Assembly (NCBI GenBank): GCA_025058985.1 | Contig: JANXEB010000044.1 | Location: forward strand, 1 to 32,201 | Direction: 5' to 3' | From: Candidatus Aenigmatarchaeota archaeon | GTDB lineage: Archaea > Aenigmatarchaeota > Aenigmatarchaeia > CG10238-14 > SpSt-28 | Length of the DNA stretch: 32,201 nt | Shown here: positions 1 to 7,900 of the stretch, one piece after another | Layout of the letters: each line of letters begins with the position of its first letter | How positions within the stretch are numbered: the stretch's first letter is position 1 | The notes under the pieces: generated by a model | Told to the model about the DNA's origin: nothing | Seen by the model: the letters and a program-made list of their open reading frames with translations, nothing else | The model's database searches: none | Made by a program: the position numbers and the translations under genes

Positions 1-142
1 CGAAGATGTAGAAATTGTTGTTAACAAAAGAATTAAGGAAAAACAATCTGAATTGGAAGAAGAAATAAACAATCTAAAAACAAAAGTTTTAGATCTAGAA
101 AACAAACTTAATAAACTATTGGAAATATTGGAAAGTATATAA
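1..142 (+). CDS. C-terminal end of a coiled-coil protein (cut by window edge)
   Basis: An open frame runs from the left edge (codons from base 2) to TAA at 140-142. The 46 visible residues are rich in Glu, Lys, Leu and Asn with leucines/isoleucines at heptad spacing (for example SELEEEINNLKTKVLDLE), so this is a coiled-coil tail. The stop overlaps the ATG of the next gene by one base (142), which suggests translational coupling. The function cannot be told from the tail. Confidence 0.6.
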   Translation, partial: EDVEIVVNKRIKEKQSELEEEINNLKTKVLDLENKLNKLLEILESI

Positions 143-375
143 TGGAGAAAGAATTTGATAAAAAAATAGAAGCTTTAAGAGAGAAGTTAAAAGCTTTAAA
201 AACACTATCAAAAGAAATAGAAGAATTTAAAAGAAGACAAGAAATTTTTGAAAGTAGAGAAATAATAAATAGAATAGAAAGACTAGAAAATGTTATTAAA
301 AATATGCTTTTAATTATGGAGCAATACATAGAAATAATAACTATTTTATATGAAGGATTAGAAGAGTTATATTAA
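142..375 (+). CDS. small coiled-coil protein
   Basis: 77 residues starting at an ATG that shares its A with the stop of the previous gene; its own stop at 373-375 shares a base with the ATG of the next gene. Almost the whole protein is charged amphipathic helix (Glu/Lys/Arg with regular Leu/Ile), with a more hydrophobic end (MLLIMEQYIEIITILYEGL) that could pack in a helical bundle or lie on the membrane. No known family is recognised. Because it is tightly coupled to two neighbours, one a coiled coil and one a membrane-anchored surface protein, it may be a structural partner of one of them (inference). Confidence 0.6.
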   Translation: MEKEFDKKIEALREKLKALKTLSKEIEEFKRRQEIFESREIINRIERLENVIKNMLLIMEQYIEIITILYEGLEELY

Positions 376-1235
376 TGGCCGAAAATAAATTAGTTATAAA
401 AAATTTTTTAATATTTACAATTATTTCAATATATTTTTTAGCTCTCGTTTTTGCTAGAAACGAATTAACTATTCCAATTCAAATAAAAGAAATATCTCAT
501 ACTAAAGAAGTAATAAAAATTGACATAAAAAAATCTAAAGAAATAGAACATTTCATTCCAGGATGTAAAAATTTATGTGGAGATGGGATATGTCAAGAAA
601 TTGTTTGTCTTGCAATAGGATGTCCTTGTCCAGAAACTAGTGAAACTTGTAAAGAAGATTGTAAAGAGTTAAAGGAACTGAAACCAGTTATAACATTACA
701 AACAGATGCTTGTATTAAAATTTCTCCACTTGAAGAAAAACCAATTATTATTGATGAAAAACCAGTTGAATTTAGTGGTATGGAAGAAGTTCCAATTTTA
801 GTTGAGGCAAAATTTACAATTCCATCAAAATTTAATATTACTGAAGAGAAAACTTCTATTAGAATTAGTTTGGATAAAAATAAAAAAATTGCAAATCTTG
901 AAATTAATAATGTTCTAATAACAACAAAAGAAAATTTGAAAATAGAGAATTCTTCTTTAAAAATAGAAACTAAAAAAAGAGATGTTGTAGTAAATATAAC
1001 TCCAGAATTAGCTAAGTATATTATAAATAATAAAGAAAAATTACAAGAAATTAAAAAAATTGAGCTAAAAAAATTTGATGATAAAGTAGTTTATGAAATT
1101 AATGGCTTAAAAAAAGTTAAATTGTTTTGGTTAATTCCAATATTAATAAACATAAAAAGTAACATAAATGTAGAAAATGGTGGAATAGAAAAAATTGAAA
1201 AATCTTGGTGGAGTTTTTTTATAAAAAGTTCATGA
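375..1235 (+). CDS. membrane-anchored or secreted Cys-rich surface protein
   Basis: 286 residues. An N-terminal hydrophobic segment (about residues 7-26) is a signal peptide or membrane anchor. It is followed by a compact Cys cluster at residues 64, 68, 73, 78, 83, 85, 92 and 96, containing CGDGICQ and ETCKEDC. This resembles the disulfide-rich CGDGxC...C..DC modules of archaeal and bacterial surface proteins. The middle (about 140-250) is Lys/Glu-rich and looks like beta-structure. Near the C-terminus is a hydrophobic stretch (LFWLIPILINI) and then WWSFF. I loosely recall similar WW-containing endings in other DPANN surface proteins but cannot verify this. The start overlaps the upstream stop by one base, and the stop overlaps the downstream methyltransferase start (ATGA at 1232-1235), so this is the third gene of a coupled run. 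Substrate or partner unknown. Confidence 0.7.
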   Translation: MAENKLVIKNFLIFTIISIYFLALVFARNELTIPIQIKEISHTKEVIKIDIKKSKEIEHFIPGCKNLCGDGICQEIVCLAIGCPCPETSETCKEDCKELKELKPVITLQTDACIKISPLEEKPIIIDEKPVEFSGMEEVPILVEAKFTIPSKFNITEEKTSIRISLDKNKKIANLEINNVLITTKENLKIENSSLKIETKKRDVVVNITPELAKYIINNKEKLQEIKKIELKKFDDKVVYEINGLKKVKLFWLIPILINIKSNINVENGGIEKIEKSWWSFFIKSS

Positions 1236-1762
1236 AGAAAATTCTCAATGTTGGTTGTGGTAATGATACATACGGAACTCACTTTGTAGATATTTATTCA
1301 ACGAGAAAAGAAGTTATAAAATGTGATGTAGATGTGGAAAAACTACCTTTTCCAAACAATTATTTTGATGAGGTTTAGAACATCTTAGAAATCCAGGTTT
1401 TGCTCTTGAAGAAATGAAAAGAGTATGCAAAAAGAATGAGAACTGATAACGCTGGTTTTTGGGAATTTCACATACTTGGTACTCACGTTAAACCAAAGAT
1501 AAATTTAAAAAGACTTAGTTTTTATAAAGGTTTTGGTGAATTGGATACACATTATTGTTTGTATACAAAAGAACATTTGATAAATCATTTTAAAAGATTA
1601 AAGCTAAAAATAGAAAGTATTGAATTTATTGATTTCGATAGGAAAAAAGAAAACCTAGGTAAATATAGACCCTTTCTTAATTTAATTTCATATTTTTTAA
1701 GACTTTTCAAAATATTTGAAAATCTTTCTTATCCACGAATAAAAATAGTTGGAAGAAAATAA
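1232..1762 (+). pseudogene. class I SAM-dependent methyltransferase, broken by two frame disruptions
   Basis: The first part starts at ATG 1232 (ATGA overlap with the upstream stop) and reads MKKILNVGCGNDTYGTHFVD...LPFPNNYFDEV, with the SAM-binding motif VGCGN, then stops at 1376-1378. The second part resumes in another frame at 1378 as EHLRNPGFALEEMKRVCKKN and stops at 1444. The third part returns to the first frame (ATG 1436) as RTDNAGFWEFHILGTHVK...HYCLYTKEHLINHF to 1762. Put together, these pieces follow the usual order of a small Methyltransf_11-type enzyme: FDEV-x-x-x-x-x-EHL at motif IV, then the post-motif region. About five residues are missing at each joint, which fits two small deletions rather than programmed shifting. 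A sequencing or assembly error is the other explanation. The last fragment is the longest uninterrupted part and could be called alone as a 108-residue gene. Confidence 0.75.
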
Positions 1763-1763
1763 T

Positions 1764-1836
1764 GGGCCTGGCGGGATTTGAACCCGCGACCTACCGGTTA
1801 AGAGCCGGCTGCTCTACCATGCTGAGCTACAGGCCC
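1764..1836 (-). tRNA. tRNA-Lys (anticodon CUU)
   Basis: Read on the minus strand this 73-nt cloverleaf has a perfect 7-bp acceptor stem (GGGCCTG/CAGGCCC), D stem GCTC/GAGC, a 5-bp anticodon stem GCCGG/CCGGT with loop CTCTTAA (anticodon CTT), and a T arm GCGGG-TTCAAAT-CCCGC. There is no intron and no encoded CCA. It starts immediately after the stop codon of the methyltransferase gene on the same strand (stop at 1837-1839), so it may be cut from a shared transcript. Confidence 0.95.
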
Positions 1837-2571
1837 TTATAAATAAACTAAACCTATTCCAAATCCTTTTTGGTTTTTATCATAAATTATTTCCCTACAT
1901 CTATAAATTCTTTTAACTTCATACCAAAGTTTATATACTTCTATTTTTAAAAGTTCATTAGGTAAAATATCGTGTAAAGCTATTATACTATTTTTTCCCG
2001 CAAATTTTTTATAATTATAGAAATCTTCTTTAACAGCTTTATATCTATGATCACCATCTATAAAAATAAAATCTACTTTTTTATTACTAAGTATATTACT
2101 AACAATATTAAGAACTTTCTCGTCATTAGATCTTCCTCTTATAAGGAATAATTGTTGATTATCTTTAACAAAAGATCTATACAGATCTATTTTCCACTTC
2201 GAATATCCTCCGCCAAGATAACCATGTGGTAAATCTATACTAATAATTTTAGCATTTTCTCTAGCAAGCTTACAAAAACAAAATAAACTTCCTCCATTAG
2301 CGGTTCCTATTTCTATTATATTTCTTGGTTTATGTCTTTTAAATATTTTTAATAAACCAACAAATTCTTCCTTTAATTGCATAGGTCTTATTAATCCGTT
2401 TAAAAAATTATAAGAAAAGTCGAAAACTTCCTCTACATTATTCGACTCAAAATTTCTAACAATTTCAATCACTTTTTTAATTCCTTTTTTAAAGACTATT
2501 TTGTGTTTTATATGAATAAGAGAAAAATAAACAAAAGATGCTAAATCTTTTATATAAAAAGAATTATTCAT
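1837..2571 (-). CDS. class I SAM-dependent methyltransferase (CmcI/Methyltransf_24-like)
   Basis: 244 residues, cytosolic. The core has IIEIGTANGGSL at about 85-96 (SAM-binding motif I), IISIDLPHG at about 109-117 (acidic residue after strand 2), and VDFIFIDGDHRYKAV at 166-180, then IALHDILP. The IDGDHxY and HD motifs are typical of the cephalosporin-hydroxylase-like / Methyltransf_24 class I methyltransferases, many of which modify small molecules or sugars. The N-terminal 80 residues are helical and probably form a lid or substrate domain. It lies downstream of HisRS with an 8-base overlap (2564-2571), so the two are co-transcribed, with tRNA-Lys immediately after. The substrate cannot be inferred; with surface genes nearby, glycan or lipid modification is possible. 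Confidence 0.75.
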   Translation of the reverse strand: MNNSFYIKDLASFVYFSLIHIKHKIVFKKGIKKVIEIVRNFESNNVEEVFDFSYNFLNGLIRPMQLKEEFVGLLKIFKRHKPRNIIEIGTANGGSLFCFCKLARENAKIISIDLPHGYLGGGYSKWKIDLYRSFVKDNQQLFLIRGRSNDEKVLNIVSNILSNKKVDFIFIDGDHRYKAVKEDFYNYKKFAGKNSIIALHDILPNELLKIEVYKLWYEVKRIYRCREIIYDKNQKGFGIGLVYL

Positions 2572-3802
2572 CTCTCTTAAGAAAATTTATTAAATCACCA
2601 AAACTATTAAATAAAATCTCCTCTCTTTTTTTCATATCTTTCAACCTAAATATTCCTTTTTCTATTTCTTCTTTTCCAACAAGAATAACAAAAGGTATTT
2701 TTTTGTTATTTGCATATTCTAGCTGCGATTTCAAATCTCTATTCTTTAAATCATACTCTGTTTTTATTCCATTCTCTCTTAGCTTTAATACAATTCTAAT
2801 AGCATCAATTTTTTGCTCCTTTTTAATATTAGCGACAAAAACGATTTTTTGCTCCTTCTTATATTCTGATTTAAGTAAATTAAAAACTCTTTCAACCCCT
2901 ATAGAAAATCCTACAGCTGGTAAATTTCTTTTTCCAACTTTTCCAATTAAATTATCATATCTACCACCGCCAGCTATAGAAAATTTTTCTTCTTCAACGG
3001 AAACTTCAAAAATATTTCCTGTATAATATTCTAAACCTCTAGCTAAACTAAAATCAATTTTTATTTTTTTATCAAACCCATAAATCTTAGACAAATCCAA
3101 AAAATCAAAAATTTCTTTACTACCATCTAACTCACTAATATCATATATTTTTTTATTTTCTATAAAATCAAAAATTTTTTCTTCATCTACTCCAATTTTT
3201 CTAAGCTCTTTTTTAACATTTTCTTTACCAATTTTATCTAATTTATCAAGTATTCTTAAAATTTCTAAGGATTTGTTGGCTAAGTTAATTTTTCTGAAAA
3301 AGCTATTCATAACTTTTATATTGTTTAATCTTAAAACAAAATTTTTTATACCAAGTTTTTCCAAAGCTTCTAAGCCACAAGCAACAACCTCAACGTCAGC
3401 CTCTATACTATCACTACCAACAACGTCTATATCAGCTTGATAAAATTCTCTCAATCTATTTTTTTTAACATCTTCGTATCTCCAAACTTTTCCTATTTGA
3501 TATCTTTTAAAAGGAAGCTGTAAATTTGGATTATTTGCCACGAATCTTGCTAATGGCAAAGTCAAATCAAATCTTAAACCAATATGCCTTCCTCCAAAAT
3601 CTTTAAAATTATATATTTGAGATTTTATTTGTTCACCAACATCTTTTATAGAAAGTAGCTCAAAAGTTTCTAAAACAGGTGTTTCCAGAGGTAAAAAACC
3701 ATATTTTTCAAAAACCTCTTTTATATCATCTAAAATATTATTTCTTAAAAACGCTTCATCACCAAAATAATCAGCTGTTCCTTTAACATTTTGGAATTTC
3801 AT
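2564..3802 (-). CDS. hisS: histidine--tRNA ligase (HisRS)
   Basis: Class II aminoacyl-tRNA synthetase that charges tRNA-His. Motif 1 region: VKGTADYFGDEA. The histidine-binding and motif 2 area shows LRFDLTLPLARFVA and WRYEDVKKNRLREFYQADIDVVG. The HisA-type motifs follow (LARGLEYYTGNIFEV, AGGGRYDNLIG), then motif 3 (AVGFSIGVERV) and a C-terminal anticodon-binding domain (about the last 90 residues). I choose ATG at 3802 (412 residues, MKFQNVKGTADYF) because archaeal HisRS normally begins just ahead of this motif; an upstream in-frame TTG at 3823 would add seven residues. The gene is divergent from the TpiA-NadM fusion, with only 30 bases between the start codons, so the promoters must overlap. 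All catalytic motifs are present. Confidence 0.96.
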   Translation of the reverse strand: MKFQNVKGTADYFGDEAFLRNNILDDIKEVFEKYGFLPLETPVLETFELLSIKDVGEQIKSQIYNFKDFGGRHIGLRFDLTLPLARFVANNPNLQLPFKRYQIGKVWRYEDVKKNRLREFYQADIDVVGSDSIEADVEVVACGLEALEKLGIKNFVLRLNNIKVMNSFFRKINLANKSLEILRILDKLDKIGKENVKKELRKIGVDEEKIFDFIENKKIYDISELDGSKEIFDFLDLSKIYGFDKKIKIDFSLARGLEYYTGNIFEVSVEEEKFSIAGGGRYDNLIGKVGKRNLPAVGFSIGVERVFNLLKSEYKKEQKIVFVANIKKEQKIDAIRIVLKLRENGIKTEYDLKNRDLKSQLEYANNKKIPFVILVGKEEIEKGIFRLKDMKKREEILFNSFGDLINFLKRDE

Positions 3803-3832
3803 AAATTTAATTAAACTATTCAAAATTATTTT

Positions 3833-4939
3833 ATGATTATAGTTAATTTTAAAAACTACCTAGAATCTTCTAACAAAAATGGTATAAAGCTTGTTAAAAT
3901 TTGTGAAGAGGTTTCGAAAAAATTTAATGTAGAAATAATTGCTTGTCCAAATTTTATAGATATAAAAGAAATTGTTAAAAAAGCAAAAATAAAAATTTTT
4001 TCCCAACATATAGACCCTATAGAAGATTTTGGAGCATTTACTGGCTCTACTGTTGCAAGCTATTTAAAAAATATTGGTGTAAAAGGAAGTTTAATAAACC
4101 ACTCTGAAAAGCCATTAAAAATTAAAGAAATTAAAAAATGTGTTGAAATATGTAAAAAACTTAACCTAACTTCAGTTGTTTTATCTAGTAAAATAAATCA
4201 AATAAAAAAAATAGTAAAATTTAAACCAAACTATATCGCTTATGAACCAAAAGAACTAATTGGTGGTGATATAAGTGTTTCTACTGCAAAACCAAAGATA
4301 ATAAAAAGAGCTTTTGAAATTTGTAGAAAAGAAAATATTAAGTTACTAGTTGGAGCTGGTATAAAAAATGGTCAAGATGTAAAAAAATCTAGAATATTTG
4401 GAGCTAAAGGAATTTTAGTTTCTAGTGGCGTTGTAAAAGCTAAAAATCCAAAAGTTACACTAGAAGATTTTGCAAGAAATATAAAAATAAAGGGACTTTT
4501 TGTTGGAAGATTTCAACCATTACACTTAGGTCATGTATATGCAATAAACCAGGCTTTTGATCTTTTTGATGAAGTAATAGTTGGTATAGGATCTTCTCAA
4601 TATTCTAATGAACCAAGAAATCCTTTTTCTGCAAAAACTAGAGAAAAAATGATAAAAGCTGTTTTTAAAAACAGAGAAAACTTAAAAATAGTTAAAATTC
4701 CTGATTTTAATAATGACGAAATTTGGACAAATTATTGTTTAAAAAGTTTTGACTTCGATGTTGTTTTTACTGGCTCTAAACATGTTATAAAATGCTTTGA
4801 GGGAAAAAAAGAAATAATAAAGCCTTTGATTTTGAAGCCTAGAAACATTTATAGAGGGACTTTTATTAGAAAATTGATGAAAGAAAATGATGAAAAATGG
4901 AAGGAATTAGTACCGAAAGAAATTATTGGATTATTTTAA
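3833..4939 (+). CDS. fusion protein: triosephosphate isomerase + NMN adenylyltransferase
   Basis: 368 residues with two complete enzymes. Residues 1-218 are an archaeal-length triosephosphate isomerase (TpiA; DHAP to G3P). They have NFKNY (Asn5, Lys7), NHSEK with the catalytic His90, AYEPKELIGG with the catalytic Glu138, the phosphate loop around GGDISVSTAKP, VGAGI, and GILVSSGVVKAKNP. Residues 219-368 are an archaeal NadM-type nicotinamide-nucleotide adenylyltransferase (NMN + ATP to NAD): GLFVGRFQPLHLGH with the nucleotidyl-transferase HxGH (231-234), GIGSSQYSNEPRNPFSAKTR, and YRGTFIRKLM with EKWKELVPKEII, matching the C-terminal signature of archaeal NadM. The joint (EDFARNIKIKGLFVGRF) has essentially no linker, yet each half is full length. 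Every key residue I can recognise is intact, so both activities are expected. The 3' end overlaps the start of the giant surface protein gene by 43 bases. Confidence 0.92.
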   Translation: MIIVNFKNYLESSNKNGIKLVKICEEVSKKFNVEIIACPNFIDIKEIVKKAKIKIFSQHIDPIEDFGAFTGSTVASYLKNIGVKGSLINHSEKPLKIKEIKKCVEICKKLNLTSVVLSSKINQIKKIVKFKPNYIAYEPKELIGGDISVSTAKPKIIKRAFEICRKENIKLLVGAGIKNGQDVKKSRIFGAKGILVSSGVVKAKNPKVTLEDFARNIKIKGLFVGRFQPLHLGHVYAINQAFDLFDEVIVGIGSSQYSNEPRNPFSAKTREKMIKAVFKNRENLKIVKIPDFNNDEIWTNYCLKSFDFDVVFTGSKHVIKCFEGKKEIIKPLILKPRNIYRGTFIRKLMKENDEKWKELVPKEIIGLF

Positions 4940-7900
4940 TTTTTTTATTAATACAATTTTCTTATTCACAAATTGCAAATTTAATCATCTATCCAACACA
5001 AATTTATGAATGTATCAAATTTAATAGAAGTAGTATATGTAATCTAACTAACATAGTTACGAATGATACCTTATACGAATATCTAGATATAACCGATTCT
5101 TCATCCAGAAAATTTGGTAGAATAAATGTTTCTTTTTTTAACTTATCAATACCACACCACTGGATAAATGTTCTTAGAATTTACATAAAAATGAGATCTG
5201 ACGATTATGAGTTGATGTTTGGACAACATCCTACTCCATTAGGAAATAATGAGAAAGATGAATGCTACATAGCAATTTCTGAAAACTCTACTGGAATATT
5301 TATATACTCCTATGTTCTAACTCCATCATATATAAGTTGTAAAAATTTTTCTAATATAAGTTTGTTCATACAAGAGTTTGAGGTGACTAGCTTTTTAAAC
5401 CACATTAACAAAATAAGAAGTTCGGCAATTTCGTGGAGAGGTTACGATGAAAATGATTTACGAGTAGGTCTTGCTATTGATTTTATCCATATAATAGTTA
5501 ATTATTTCAATTTAACTTTTTCAAATTGGAATTTATCTAAGAGTGAAATCAATAGAGGAGAACTAGTTAATATTCATGCATTATTTAATATAACAGATGT
5601 AAATCATACTTTCTTGATTATAACAACTCCTTTGGGAGAAATTGTTGTTCTAAACAGAAGTTATGCTGGTATAAGTAATATTTCTTTATATCTATATTGG
5701 GTAAACTATACTTTTAATAGCTTTGAAAGAACTTACAAAATAGCTGGAATATATTCTTTTGGTCCTATTTTTGTTAACAACTCATTTGGTGGATACAATG
5801 CAACATTTCCTAAGTTAAACCTAACTCTATGGTCTTTTCCTATGATAGAAAGAATATTTCCAGAAGATTACTATATATACGTAAATGAAAATATAAATAT
5901 CCTTTGTGCTGTTTCAGACAATACAACTTTATATCCATTATCACGACAACCTGTTAGATTTTGGATAGACGGCAGTGCTGATGATTTTAATAGAACAACT
6001 AATGAAAGTGGTATTGCAACTAGAGGATTTCTCTCTTCTTCTGTTGGCAATCGTACAATAGACTGTGAAGTATTTGGAAATATCTCATCTTATTATAAAC
6101 AAAATTTAATATTACGTCAAAACAAATCTTCAACATGGGTTAAAGTTTTAGAACTATCAGCAATTCCAAAGTTAAATAAAACCACAAATATAAAAGTGAG
6201 AGAACCTATAAGAATTTTTGTTAATATTACAAACGCTAGTTTTATAAAAAATGTTAATGCGGCTATAAATTATCTAAAAATAAACTCTTCGGGATCTTTT
6301 AACATAATAGAATTTTATAACTTAACATTTAGTAGAACTTATGCTCCAGACTTACAAGAATATTGTTTAGACTATATTCCTAACTCTTCAGGTCTTTATA
6401 ATGTTTATATAACAACAGAAGCAAATCAACGCACAGCTTTCAATTCTACTTCTTTTTTTGTAGATTTTGGTAGAATAGAAATAGATGTTGAATTCCCAAA
6501 AAACAAACTATTGATAAACCAAACTTTTTTTGCCAAAATTAAGTTTAAAGCTATTGATGGAGATGTTTTAAATATAAATGCAAGCTTAAATAGCAGTAAT
6601 TATAGTAGATTGCAATTAAACAATGATGTTTTTTTCAATAGTTTGTTCAATTTATCTTCTGGAGAAACATTTACTATAAATAAATTTTGGAATCTCACTA
6701 GCAATGATTTCGGATCTGTTTTGCTAAATATAACTGCTATTCCCTCTAATGGAACATATAATTCAACTTCTTTTAATATATCAATTATTGGTTTCGAAAC
6801 TTTTATCTTAAACAAAACCTTAGATTTTGGTAATTCTACAACAATTAAAGCAGTAATAGAGAAAGATTCTAACGCCACTATAATAGAAAATGTATATCTT
6901 ATAACAAAATTTTTTAATATAACTGATTATAATACAATAGAGCTAACAAATCTAAAAATAGATATGCAACATATTGGAATAGAAAGTAATAAATATATTT
7001 TTTCAACTACTTTTATACCACCGAGAAGCGGAAACTATAGTGGAGTAATAAGTTTAAATTTAACTTCAACAATAATAACAAATAGTACAGAAAATTTTAA
7101 TGTAAGTTTTGGTACATCAAAAATATCTTTTCTAATACCATTTTATTATGTATTAACAAACCAAACTTTTAATATAACAGCAATAGCAGAAGCTTTGAAT
7201 GGAGATTTATGGAATGTTAGTTTTAACTTAACAATATTTGATCAAAAAACTATTAATATAACAGAAAATGAAAATTTTTTCCATGGTAAAAATATTTTTA
7301 TAAAAAATGGTAGTAAGTATTTTGAAAAATGGTTAGCTTTCTCTAACAATAGTGGATTGAATAGAATGATTGTTAGTTTAGTTTCTCTATATAGCAACTC
7401 TAGCGCAGATGAAAGTTTTGAAATTATAGAGCCATTAGAAATGGAAATAGAAAATAATCAAACTTATATAGATGAATTTTCAAATCTAATAGTACCTGTT
7501 GTTGGTAATGCAAGTGAAGTTAATGTTAATTTTACAATTTTCAAAGCTTTTGATTCTGGAGTAGAATCATTCCTTGCAAAAACAGTTACAATTAAAAATG
7601 TTATAGACTGCAATATAGAAATAGAAACTGGTAATGTTGCTTTGTTAGAAAAAGGATCTAGTGCTTTTTCACTTGGTGGAAGTAATGCAAATTTTTCCAT
7701 AGATAATAACAATAATACAGCATGGATAACATTTTCAAAAGATTATCTTATTGTTAATTTAAGAAGTATATTTCCAGTAGGAAAAATAGAACTATTATGG
7801 TTTGGTCCATCAAATAGCTTTGCTAATATAAGTTATATAAATGAGAACAATGAAATAATAATTCTTGAAAAAAATATTTTAATACCAACTTCATTATCAA

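Noticed and set aside
2538..3026. 162-residue plus-strand frame opposite HisRS
   Set aside because: Antisense shadow of a clear HisRS gene; composition is that of a reverse-complemented coding region.
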